Notes under the pieces: model-generated
Databases searched by the model: none
What the model was told of the DNA's origin: nothing
What the model saw: the letters and a program-made list of their open reading frames with translations, nothing else
Origin: Actinomycetota bacterium
GTDB taxonomy: Bacteria > Actinomycetota > UBA4738
Direction of reading: 5' to 3'
DNA: 6,703 nt
Assembly (NCBI GenBank): GCA_013816105.1
Contig: JACDEY010000058.1
Location: 1-6,703 of the forward strand
Program-made: the position numbers and the translations under genes
Shown: in pieces, positions 1 to 5,823 of the stretch
Layout of the letters: each line of letters starts with the position of its first letter
How positions within the stretch are numbered: position 1 is the stretch's first letter

Positions 1-1215
1 GTTCGGATGCTGCTGGCCCCCCTCGGGGCGCAGGACGTACTCGACCTCCCGGAGGTGATCCCCGCGGCGGACGGACAGCAGAGCCTGCTCGGGGCAGCCC
101 ACCCTGTCGCCTCCGGCCGGTCCTCCCCGGACCTCGGAGCGCGGGACCGGCCGCCCGTCTACGCCTTGCTCACCGCCTCGGTGACGGGGCGGAATCGTGA
201 GCGAGTGCTCCGGGCCGTGCGGGAGGGCTCCGTCGACCTCCTTCTCGGAACCCATGCCCTGGTGCAGGAGGGGCTGGCGTTCTCCGATCTGTCACTGGCC
301 GTCATCGACGAACAGCACCGCTTCGGCGTGCACCAGCGGCTCACCCTGAAGGAGAAGGGCGCGAGCCCCGACGTGCTGATCATGACCGCGACCCCTATCC
401 CCCGGACTCTCGCCCTCACCTACTACGGAGACCTCGACGTCTCCGTGCTCGACGAGCTCCCGGCGGGTCGGAGGCCGGTCGAGACCCGGATCGTTCGCTC
501 GCCCGCGGAACGCCTGCGCGCCTACGCTCTCGTCCGCGAGCAGGCGGAGGCGGGGCGTCAGGCATTCGTCGTGTGTGCGGCGATCGACGAGGGGAACCGC
601 CTGGAGGTGAGGGCCGCGGAGCGGGAGGCCGAGCGGCTCGCCACGGAGATCTTCCCGGACCTGCGCATCCGCCTCCTGCACGGCAGGATGCGCCCGGCCG
701 AGAAGGCGGCGGCGATGGAGGACTTCCGCGCGGGCGACGCCGACGTGCTCATCGCGACCACCGTGGTGGAGGTGGGAGTCGACGTCCCGAACGCCACGGT
801 GATGCTCATCGAGAACGCGGAGCGGTTCGGCCTCGCCCAGCTCCACCAGCTGCGGGGCCGGATCGGGCGCGGCCAGGCGGCCTCGTACTGCGTGCTGTTC
901 GACGAGAGCGGCACCGACAACCCTTCGGCGACCGCGCGGCTCGCGGCGATGGCGCGGACGACCGATGGGTTCGAGCTCGCGGACGAGGATCTGCGCCTGC
1001 GAGGGGAGGGGACCCTGTTCGACATCCGGCAGTCGGGGCTGCCCGACCTCAAGCTCGCACGGCTTGCCGAGGACGCCGACATCGTCGCGCGAGCGCGCGC
1101 CCGAGCGTTCGACCTCGTGGACGCCGACCCGACGCTCCAAGACCATCCGTCGCTGCTGGACCTGCTCCGGTCCTCGTTTCGCGGACAGGCCATCGAGTGG
1201 CTGTTCCATTCGTGA
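1..1215 (+). CDS. recG: ATP-dependent DNA helicase RecG, C-terminal part (5' end outside window)
   Basis: RecG is a superfamily 2 helicase that remodels stalled replication forks and branch-migrates Holliday junctions. The reading frame is open from the first base, so ATG at 7 is internal and not the start. The wedge domain and Walker A motif lie upstream of the window. Visible are helicase motif II (IDEQHRFG, bases 304-327), motif III (TATPIPRT, 385-408), the second RecA-like lobe with LLHGRM (673-690), ATTVVEVGVDVPNA, and motif VI QLRGRIGRG (847-873). The RecG-specific tail follows, with LRLRGEGTLF and RQSG. DEQH together with HRFGVHQR separates RecG from Mfd and PriA. About 46 residues separate APLG from LLTASVTG (bases 28-165), where E. 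coli RecG has about five, so this protein carries a loop insertion. It ends with TGA at 1213-1215, 31 nt before the next gene. Identity is very secure; only completeness is limited. Confidence 0.97.
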   Translation, partial: VRMLLAPLGAQDVLDLPEVIPAADGQQSLLGAAHPVASGRSSPDLGARDRPPVYALLTASVTGRNRERVLRAVREGSVDLLLGTHALVQEGLAFSDLSLAVIDEQHRFGVHQRLTLKEKGASPDVLIMTATPIPRTLALTYYGDLDVSVLDELPAGRRPVETRIVRSPAERLRAYALVREQAEAGRQAFVVCAAIDEGNRLEVRAAEREAERLATEIFPDLRIRLLHGRMRPAEKAAAMEDFRAGDADVLIATTVVEVGVDVPNATVMLIENAERFGLAQLHQLRGRIGRGQAASYCVLFDESGTDNPSATARLAAMARTTDGFELADEDLRLRGEGTLFDIRQSGLPDLKLARLAEDADIVARARARAFDLVDADPTLQDHPSLLDLLRSSFRGQAIEWLFHS

Positions 1216-1230
1216 GGCCCGGTCGCCGGC

Positions 1231-1237
1231 AAGGGAG
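1231..1237 (+). promoter_or_regulatory. Ribosome binding site of the TMT1-like methyltransferase
   Basis: AAGGGAG is a strong Shine-Dalgarno match 9 nt before GTG 1247. It decides the start in a frame that stays open far back into recG. Confidence 0.75.
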
Positions 1238-1246
1238 CCCACAACG

Positions 1247-1882
1247 GTGAAGCGCCATCCCGTGTTCGCGTTCCTCTACGACCGGCTGGCGCGTGCGGCC
1301 GAGCCCTGGGAGGGGGCCTTTCGCGAGGGGCTGTGCGGCCCGGCCGCGGGCATCGTCCTCGAGGTAGGAGCGGGCACGGGAGCGAACCTGCGCCACTACG
1401 GGCTCGCGACTCGGATCGTGGCCGCGGAGCCCGAGCCCAACATGCGTCGGAGAGCGCGAGCGCGACTCTCCGAGGCGCGCGTGCCGGTCGCCCTCGTGGC
1501 GGCGGAGGCCGAGCGGTTGCCCTTCGCCGACCGGACTTTCGACACGGTGGTCTTCTCGCTGACCCTCTGCTCGGTTCAGGACCTTCGCCGGGCGATCTCG
1601 GAGGGCGAACGGGTTCTCCGCCCGGGCGGGTCGGTCCGCTTCTACGAGCACGTGCGCTCGGACCGTGCCCGGATCGCCCGGTGGCAGGACCGCATGACGA
1701 GGCCCTGGGGGTTCCTCGCGGGGGGCTGCCATCCGAACCGCGACACGCCGGGCGCGCTGGCGGCGCAGGGGTTCGGCGTTCGGCTTCGCCGTTTCCTGCC
1801 GCCGGCGCCCGGGGGATCCCTCATGCCATACGTGATAGGGGAGGCCAGACTTCCTTCGGACGAGAGGCGGGCTCGCCAGTGA
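1247..1882 (+). CDS. Class I SAM-dependent methyltransferase, TMT1/METTL7-like
   Basis: This predicted 211-residue soluble enzyme has a Rossmann-type methyltransferase fold. Motif I is VLEVGAGTG (residues 37-45, SAM binding), followed by an acidic pair in AAEPEPN after the second strand, the EAERLPFADRTFD segment, FSLTLCSV (103-110), VLRPGG, and a C-terminal region with FYEHVR, GCHPNRDT and PYVIGEAR. The run LCSV, VLRPGG, EHV, then GC-x-x-xR parallels, from memory, animal TMT1A/TMT1B (METTL7), which methylate small thiols. Unlike those proteins it shows no N-terminal membrane anchor. The substrate cannot be read from sequence; UbiE- or phospholipid-methyltransferase-like roles are alternatives. 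Start GTG 1247 is chosen because AAGGGAG lies 9 nt upstream; the frame extends further upstream only as a shadow of recG. The stop overlaps the rsmD start (GTGA), implying translational coupling. The gene is not part of the usual recG-rsmD set I know, so it looks like an accessory insertion. Confidence 0.85.
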   Translation: MKRHPVFAFLYDRLARAAEPWEGAFREGLCGPAAGIVLEVGAGTGANLRHYGLATRIVAAEPEPNMRRRARARLSEARVPVALVAAEAERLPFADRTFDTVVFSLTLCSVQDLRRAISEGERVLRPGGSVRFYEHVRSDRARIARWQDRMTRPWGFLAGGCHPNRDTPGALAAQGFGVRLRRFLPPAPGGSLMPYVIGEARLPSDERRARQ

Positions 1883-2421
1883 GGGTGATCGGAGGCTTGG
1901 CGAAGGGCACCCGCCTCGCCCCCGTCCCGGCGGGCACCCGCCCGGTGTCCGACCGGGCGCGGGAGGGGCTGTTCTCGAGCTTGGGAGACCATGTCGAGGG
2001 CGCTCGGGTCCTCGACCTGTTCGCCGGCACCGGCGCCCTGGGCATCGAGGCGCTCTCCCGAGGGGCGGCTCGTGCGCTTTTCGTCGACTCGGCGCCCGCG
2101 GCGGTCCGTACGATAGTGGAGAACCTGCGCCGAACCCGCCTCGAAGCGCTGGCGGAGGTCCGCAGGCTCGACGCTCGAGGCTTCCTCAGACAGCGGTCCG
2201 GATCGTTCGATCTCGTGCTCGCGGACCCTCCCTACCGCTTCGAGCCGCGGCTGCTCGAGCGCGTTCTCGCCGAGCTCGGGGAAGGTGGGATGGTGGGGCC
2301 GGGATCGCGCGTAGTGCTCACGAGGTCGTCCAAGAGTTACAGCCCTGTCATTCCGATAGACTGGCTTGCTGAGCGGCGGCTTTGCTATGGCGACGCCGTC
2401 CTCATCGTGTTCGCCATCTGA
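1879..2421 (+). CDS. rsmD: 16S rRNA (guanine966-N2)-methyltransferase RsmD
   Basis: RsmD methylates the exocyclic amine of G966 (E. coli numbering) in 16S rRNA during small-subunit assembly. The N-terminus VRVIGGLAKGTRL and the PVSDRAREGLFSSL stretch are the typical family opening. SAM-binding motif I is VLDLFAGTGALGIEAL (residues 44-59), and the N6/N2-amino methyltransferase motif IV is DPPY (residues 116-119) inside FDLVLADPPY. The C-terminus ends in the usual YGDxxLxxF pattern. At 180 residues it has normal length. Start GTG 1879 overlaps the upstream methyltransferase stop by 4 nt (GTGA); GTG 1885 is possible but would cut the conserved RVI start. The only Shine-Dalgarno-like stretch is GAGAGG at 1862-1867, 11 nt upstream, so coupling to the upstream gene probably drives translation. 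Its position next to coaD is a widespread arrangement. Confidence 0.95.
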   Translation: MRVIGGLAKGTRLAPVPAGTRPVSDRAREGLFSSLGDHVEGARVLDLFAGTGALGIEALSRGAARALFVDSAPAAVRTIVENLRRTRLEALAEVRRLDARGFLRQRSGSFDLVLADPPYRFEPRLLERVLAELGEGGMVGPGSRVVLTRSSKSYSPVIPIDWLAERRLCYGDAVLIVFAI

Positions 2422-2427
2422 TGATTC

Positions 2428-2433
2428 GGGAGG
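2428..2433 (+). promoter_or_regulatory. Ribosome binding site of coaD
   Basis: GGGAGG ends 8 nt before ATG 2442. It favours that start over ATG 2421, which overlaps the rsmD stop (TGATG) and would add seven residues lacking in the family. Confidence 0.75.
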
Positions 2434-2441
2434 CATCGACG

Positions 2442-2945
2442 ATGGGGCCTCCGGCTCTGTGTCCCGGGACGTTCGATCCGGTCACCCACGGTCATCTGGA
2501 CATCGTCCGGCGCGCGTCACGGTGCTTCGACAGCGTTGTGGTTGCGGTGCTCGAGAACCCGGGCAAGGAGCCGCTGTTCAGCGTGGAGGAGCGGATGGAG
2601 ATGCTTAGAGAAGCTGTCGCCGACATCGATCGCGTCGAGGTGGCGTCCTTCTCAGGCTTGCTCGTCGACTTCGCCCGCGAACGGGGGAGCCGGGTCGTCG
2701 TGAAGGGCCTCCGAGCGGTGACCGACTTCGAGGTCGAGCTCCAGATGGCGCAGATGAACACTCGCCTCGGCGGAGTGGAGACCTTCCTCGTCCCCACGAG
2801 CCCCCAATGGTCCTTCCTGTCATCCTCACTGATCAAGGAAGTGGTCCGGTTCGGCGGGGACGTCTCGGATCTGGTTCCCAAGGCGGTCGCGGTGCGGTTG
2901 GAGGCGAAGCTCGAGCCGCCCACCCACTCGGTGCGGAAGGAGTAG
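2442..2945 (+). CDS. coaD: Phosphopantetheine adenylyltransferase (CoaD)
   Basis: CoaD joins 4'-phosphopantetheine and ATP to form dephospho-CoA and pyrophosphate, the penultimate step of CoA synthesis in the cytosol. The protein is a 167-residue nucleotidyltransferase of normal length. With start ATG 2442 its numbering falls in register with E. coli CoaD: PGTFDPVTHGH places T10 and H18 of the T/HxGH ATP motif, K42 lies in NPGKEP, and R91 in KGLRAV. The segments DFEVELQMAQMN and WSFLSSSLIKEV (ISSTxI-like motif), followed by GGDVSDLVP, are all typical. Position 88 is Lys where E. coli has Arg; Lys also occurs there in mycobacterial CoaD, so it is not odd. The gene starts 20 nt after rsmD and ends 7 nt before the coiled-coil gene, whose ribosome binding site covers the coaD stop region. 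Confidence 0.97.
   Translation: MGPPALCPGTFDPVTHGHLDIVRRASRCFDSVVVAVLENPGKEPLFSVEERMEMLREAVADIDRVEVASFSGLLVDFARERGSRVVVKGLRAVTDFEVELQMAQMNTRLGGVETFLVPTSPQWSFLSSSLIKEVVRFGGDVSDLVPKAVAVRLEAKLEPPTHSVRKE
2937..2942 (+). promoter_or_regulatory. Ribosome binding site of the SepIVA-like gene
   Basis: AAGGAG lies in the last codons of coaD, 10 nt before GTG 2953. Placing the signal inside the preceding gene suggests both are read from one mRNA. Confidence 0.7.
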
Positions 2946-2952
2946 GCGAGCG

Positions 2953-3462
2953 GTGGACATCAGTGCGCGGATCCAGCAGATGGAGGAGTTGATCTCCGAG
3001 GCGAAGTCGATGCCGCTCTCATCCAGCGTCCTCGTAAACCGCGAAGAGATGCTCGAGCTGCTCGAGGCCGCACGGGGCGAGCTTCCCGACGAGATCAAGC
3101 AGGCGCGGTGGCTGGTGAAGGACCGCGAAGAGCTTCTCGCCAAGGCTCGGCGCGACGCCGAGGTGGTGGTGCAGAAGGCTCACGCTGAACGGACCCGCCT
3201 GGTGTCCGGTGAGGATGTCGTCCTGGCGGCTCGGGAGGAGGCGGAGCGGATCCTCGCCGACGCGCGCGAGCAGGCTCGCCAGGTCCGGCTGGAGGCCGAG
3301 GACTACGTGGACGCGAAGCTCGCCCAGTTCGAGATCGCGCTCGAGAAGACACACGCGGAGCTGGAGCGGTCGATCGCCCAGGTGCAACGCGGCCGGGACA
3401 AGCTTCGGGGCGTGAGCGCCGCCGAGGAGGAGTTCGGCGTCATGGACCGGGAGGCCGAATGA
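2953..3462 (+). CDS. Short coiled-coil protein, SepIVA-like (DivIVA-type), probable septation factor
   Basis: This 169-residue, highly charged protein has no signal peptide or membrane segment. Residues 1-60 form a compact region: IQQMEELISEAKSMPLS, then SVLVNREEMLELLEAARGELP. Residues from about 60 to 155 are nearly continuous helix rich in Ala, Glu, Arg and Lys with heptad-like spacing (REELLAKARRDAE, AREEAERILADAREQARQV), predicted as coiled coil. The N-terminal pattern and the position between coaD and yceD match, from memory, M. tuberculosis Rv2927c and its M. smegmatis ortholog SepIVA, a DivIVA-domain protein needed for division. Those are longer (about 245 residues), the difference lying in the coiled coil and tail. 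Automatic annotation may call such proteins ATP synthase subunit B-like, which I reject because no membrane anchor is present. Start GTG 2953 is supported by AAGGAG; the stop overlaps yceD by 4 nt (ATGA). Family assignment is fairly likely; the division role is inferred. Confidence 0.7.
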   Translation: MDISARIQQMEELISEAKSMPLSSSVLVNREEMLELLEAARGELPDEIKQARWLVKDREELLAKARRDAEVVVQKAHAERTRLVSGEDVVLAAREEAERILADAREQARQVRLEAEDYVDAKLAQFEIALEKTHAELERSIAQVQRGRDKLRGVSAAEEEFGVMDREAE

Positions 3463-3995
3463 GCATCATGCTCGACGTCCGCGACCTGCTCGGCAGTCCC
3501 GGCGACTCAAGACGCGTAGTGGTGGCTGAGCCCGTGGCCGGGCTCGAGCTCCCGCTCGCGCGAGTCCCCGCCGACCGGGCCATCGAAGCCCGGCTGCTGC
3601 TCGAGAACGTCGTCGAGGGCCTCCTGGTCTCGGGACCGGTCCGGGGAGTGATGGTGGTCGATTGCGCGCGCTGCCTGAAGCCGGTGGAGTGGCCCTTCCA
3701 CATGGACGTGAGGGAGCTGTTCATACCCCGAGCGGTCGAGGGACTGGACGCCTATCTCCTCGCGGATGGCGAGGTCGACCTAGAGCCCATGATCCGGGAC
3801 GCGGTTGTACTCGCGATGCCGTACTCCCCGCTGTGCCGAGCCGATTGCCTCGGCCTTTGCCCTCGCTGCGGGAGCGACCGAAACGAGGGCCCGTGTGATT
3901 GCGGTCCCGAGATCGACGACCGGTGGTCGGCGCTGTCCGTCCTGACCCTGCCCGAACCGCTGCGGGAACCGACCCTCGAGTCCCCGCCGAACTGA
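3459..3995 (+). CDS. yceD: YceD / DUF177 family protein, 23S rRNA accumulation protein
   Basis: DUF177 proteins sit upstream of rpmF in most bacteria and are reported to be needed for normal 23S rRNA levels in E. coli and plants; the mechanism is unsettled. This 178-residue protein shows the family's cysteine layout: C69-x2-C72 in DCARCLKP, then C126, C130, C134 and C137 in CRADCLGLCPRCG, and C146/C148 in GPCDC. It ends with the conserved DDRWSALSVL segment. The cysteines suggest a bound metal, probably zinc, by inference. Start ATG 3459 overlaps the coiled-coil gene stop (ATGA). GGGAGG at 3449-3454 is only 4 nt upstream, a short spacing, so ATG 3468 (13 nt spacing) is a possible alternative that would remove three residues. 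The 31-nt gap to rpmF and universal pairing with it suggest co-expression with L32. Confidence 0.93.
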   Translation: MSIMLDVRDLLGSPGDSRRVVVAEPVAGLELPLARVPADRAIEARLLLENVVEGLLVSGPVRGVMVVDCARCLKPVEWPFHMDVRELFIPRAVEGLDAYLLADGEVDLEPMIRDAVVLAMPYSPLCRADCLGLCPRCGSDRNEGPCDCGPEIDDRWSALSVLTLPEPLREPTLESPPN

Positions 3996-4010
3996 TCCCG
4001 ACGAACCCGG

Positions 4011-4016
4011 AAGGAG
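4011..4016 (+). promoter_or_regulatory. Ribosome binding site of rpmF
   Basis: AAGGAG is 10 nt before ATG 4027. It fits a highly translated ribosomal protein gene and supports this 60-codon frame as genuine. Confidence 0.75.
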
Positions 4017-4026
4017 CACGAAACCC

Positions 4027-4206
4027 ATGGCCACGCCGAAGAAGCGGCAGAGCAGGACCCGAGGCGACAAGCGGGCGGCCAACTGGAAGGCGAAACCCCC
4101 GACGTTTGCCGAGTGTCCGCAGTGCCACCAGCCGAAGCTCCCGCATCGCGTCTGTGCCACCTGTGGGTACTACGCGGGAAGGCAGGCCGTGGAGATCGAG
4201 GAGTAG
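4027..4206 (+). CDS. rpmF: 50S ribosomal protein L32 (zinc-ribbon form)
   Basis: L32 (bL32) is a small large-subunit protein. The 59-residue product starts MATPKKRQSRTRGDKRAANW, a typical basic L32 N-terminus that threads into rRNA, and continues with PTFAECPQCHQPKLPHRVCATCGYY. Four cysteines, C30-x2-C33 and C43-x2-C46, form an intact zinc ribbon, so this is the metal-binding (C+) form rather than the zinc-independent paralog that some actinomycetes induce when zinc is scarce. The length is normal. A strong ribosome binding site precedes ATG 4027. It follows yceD at 31 nt, the usual partner, and is followed by rnc after 25 nt. Confidence 0.97.
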   Translation: MATPKKRQSRTRGDKRAANWKAKPPTFAECPQCHQPKLPHRVCATCGYYAGRQAVEIEE

Positions 4207-4231
4207 GGCGACGGTTCCCGAATCGCGAGCC

Positions 4232-4939
4232 TTGGCCGCCCCTTCCTCGACGCTGGAGTCGTCTCTCGGCGTGCGCTTCTCCGATCCGTCGCTCCTGGAG
4301 ATGGCCCTCACCCATCGATCCTTTGCCTTCGAGCACGGCCGTTCGGTGACGAACGAGCGACTCGAGTTCCTGGGGGACGCAGTGCTCGGCCTGGCCGTCA
4401 CCGACCTCGCCTACTCGAGTTTTCCGGAACTCTCCGAAGGAGAGCTCGCGAAGCTCAGAGCCGCGATCGTGAACATGGGGACGCTAGCGGGAGTCGCCGC
4501 GGAGCTGGGCCTCGGCGAGGAGCTCCTCCTCGGGAGGGGGGAGGAGCTGTCCGGCGGTCGAAGGAAGGCCAGCATCCTGGGCGATGCCCTGGAGGCAGTT
4601 CTAGGGGCCGTGTACCTGGACGGCGGCATCGACGTCGCCTTCGCCCTGATCCAGCGGCTGTTCTGGCCCCGGATGGAGGCCTACTCCCGCGGGGAGGGGG
4701 ACCGCGACTACAAGACCACCCTTCAGGAGATGGCCGCCCAGGACCTCGCGAGGGTGCCGGAGTATCGCGTCTTCGAGCGTGGACCCGACCACGAGAAGGA
4801 GTTCACCGCCACCGTTCACCTCGCCGGTCGCGAGTTCGGGCGGGGCGTCGGTCGATCGAAGAAGGAGGCGGAGCAGAGGGCCGCCCGGGAGGCGTTCGAA
4901 CGGCTGTCGCGGGACGGCGGCGGCGGCCGGGAAACGTAA
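4232..4939 (+). CDS. rnc: Ribonuclease III
   Basis: RNase III cuts double-stranded RNA, including the rRNA precursor, in a Mg-dependent reaction as a homodimer. With TTG 4232 as start the product has 235 residues, the normal size. The signature NERLEFLGD spans residues 41-49 with E42, E45 and D49, and the second acidic pair D118 and E121 lies in ILGDALEAVLGAVYLD. The E42-to-D118 distance equals that of E38-to-D114 in E. coli, so the metal site looks complete. The double-stranded RNA binding domain runs from about residue 159 (DYKTTLQE) through GPDHEKEFTA to GVGRSKKEAEQRAA. The start is uncertain: no good Shine-Dalgarno lies near TTG 4232, and GTG 4271 (GGAG 12 nt upstream) would shorten the first helix. 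Homologs carry about 10-14 residues before the LGV motif, which favours TTG. The C-terminus is Gly-rich (DGGGGRET). mutM follows after 14 nt. Confidence 0.95.
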   Translation: MAAPSSTLESSLGVRFSDPSLLEMALTHRSFAFEHGRSVTNERLEFLGDAVLGLAVTDLAYSSFPELSEGELAKLRAAIVNMGTLAGVAAELGLGEELLLGRGEELSGGRRKASILGDALEAVLGAVYLDGGIDVAFALIQRLFWPRMEAYSRGEGDRDYKTTLQEMAAQDLARVPEYRVFERGPDHEKEFTATVHLAGREFGRGVGRSKKEAEQRAAREAFERLSRDGGGGRET

Positions 4940-4946
4940 AGGGGGG
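4938..4946 (+). promoter_or_regulatory. Ribosome binding site of mutM, fixing its GTG start
   Basis: The purine run AAAGGGGGG ends 7 nt before GTG 4954 and overlaps the rnc stop codon. No ATG, GTG or TTG lies in frame just upstream, so this site makes GTG 4954 the best start. That matters because the resulting N-terminus lacks the usual proline. Confidence 0.65.
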
Positions 4947-4953
4947 CGCCGGG

Positions 4954-5796
4954 GTGGAGCTGCCCGAGGTCGAGGTGATGCGGCGAGATCTCGAGAAGGA
5001 GATCGTCGGCAAGCGGGTGAAGGAAGTCGACGTGCGGCCACACCGGAATGCGATGCGCGTCATTCGGCGACACACGAGGCGCAAGGAGTTCGCCGACCGG
5101 CTGGCGGGCCAGAAGGTCACCAAGGTCGAGCGCAAGGGCAAGTACGTCCTCATGCACCTTGACGGCGGGGACGTGCTCGTCGTGCACTTCGGCATGTCCG
5201 GTCAGTTCATCCGCGGCACGAAGCGCCAGGCCTTGCAGCAGCACACGCACGTGGTGATCGAATTCATGCAAGCGGGGAACCTCCGGTATTTCGATCCCCG
5301 AACGTTCGGAGAGATGTTCGTCACGTCCGCCGATGACCTCGGAAACGTCAAGGAGCTTGACCACATCGCCATCGATCCTCTGGAGGACAACTTCACCTGG
5401 CAGCAGTTCTCCTACGAGCTCGGAAGGCGTGCGGCGAAGCTCAAGACGCTTCTCATGGACCAGAGGTTCGTCTCCGGCCTCGGCAACATCTACTCCGACG
5501 AGGTGCTTTTCGCCGCCGGCCTGCGCCAGGACCGGATGTCCGACTCCCTCTCCTCGCAGGAGGTCCGCCGCCTGTATCGATCCATGCGTGAGGTCGTCCA
5601 GGAAGCGATCCGGTTCCGCGGCACCACCCTGGGCGACGAGGCGTACGTGGACCTGTTCGGCAAGGCGGGGGAGTTTCAGAACGAGCTCAAGGTGTACGGC
5701 CGCAGGGGGCAGGCATGCCGCCGCTGCCGGACGCCGATCGACTCCGTAAAGGTGGGGGGTCGGACGAGCTACTTCTGCCCGCAATGCCAGAGCTGA
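4954..5796 (+). CDS. mutM: Formamidopyrimidine-DNA glycosylase (MutM/Fpg) with atypical N-terminus
   Basis: Fpg removes 8-oxoguanine and ring-opened purines and cleaves the abasic site by beta,delta-elimination. The 280-residue product has the full fold: N-terminal ELPEVE, K63 in RKGKYV (E. coli K57 equivalent), HFGMSG with the intercalating Met81, DPRTFG with R116 and F118, a helix-two-turns-helix with GLGNIY (N178), and a C-terminal zinc finger C255-x2-C258-x16-C275-x2-C278 with R270 in the beta-hairpin. The length is normal. The oddity is the start: the family begins MPELPEVE, with Pro2 exposed by Met removal as the Schiff-base nucleophile. Here GTG 4954 gives MELPEVE; no proline codon precedes the Glu codon and the preceding in-frame codon is GGG. 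Either the enzyme uses another N-terminal amine, is altered, or the proline codon was lost. Family membership is certain; glycosylase chemistry is not assured. Confidence 0.94.
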   Translation: MELPEVEVMRRDLEKEIVGKRVKEVDVRPHRNAMRVIRRHTRRKEFADRLAGQKVTKVERKGKYVLMHLDGGDVLVVHFGMSGQFIRGTKRQALQQHTHVVIEFMQAGNLRYFDPRTFGEMFVTSADDLGNVKELDHIAIDPLEDNFTWQQFSYELGRRAAKLKTLLMDQRFVSGLGNIYSDEVLFAAGLRQDRMSDSLSSQEVRRLYRSMREVVQEAIRFRGTTLGDEAYVDLFGKAGEFQNELKVYGRRGQACRRCRTPIDSVKVGGRTSYFCPQCQS

Positions 5797-5823
5797 TCCA
5801 GTCGCGGGAGCGTGCGCAGGTCC

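Noticed and set aside
292..1242. Long open frames on the minus strand and in other + frames inside recG and the following genes
   Set aside because: They overlap genes with clear motifs and give Arg/Pro/Ser-rich translations without family features, as expected from GC-rich codon bias.
965..1246. Upstream in-frame extension of the TMT1-like methyltransferase into recG
   Set aside because: The added residues are a shadow of the recG 3' end; GTG 1247 has a strong ribosome binding site and gives a family-like N-terminus.
2357..2390. Possible internal promoter for coaD (TAGACT at 2357-2362 in the less GC-rich 3' end of rsmD)
   Set aside because: No -35 at suitable distance and the -10 match is weak; coaD has a good ribosome binding site and can be read from the upstream mRNA.
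2703..2705. CoaD Lys88 in place of the E. coli active-site Arg88
   Set aside because: Lys is also found at this position in mycobacterial CoaD, so it is ordinary lineage variation.
2953..3462. Annotation of the coiled-coil protein as ATP synthase subunit B
   Set aside because: There is no N-terminal membrane helix and no neighbouring ATP synthase gene; the resemblance comes from shared Ala/Glu-rich helix composition.
4912..4957. G-rich tract at the rnc/mutM junction as a possible G-quadruplex or start-codon hairpin
   Set aside because: Four separate runs of three or more G with short loops are not present, and the best hairpin (CGGG 4950-4953 with CCCG 4963-4966) has only 4 bp. The tract is adequately explained by the ribosome binding site and the Gly-rich rnc end.
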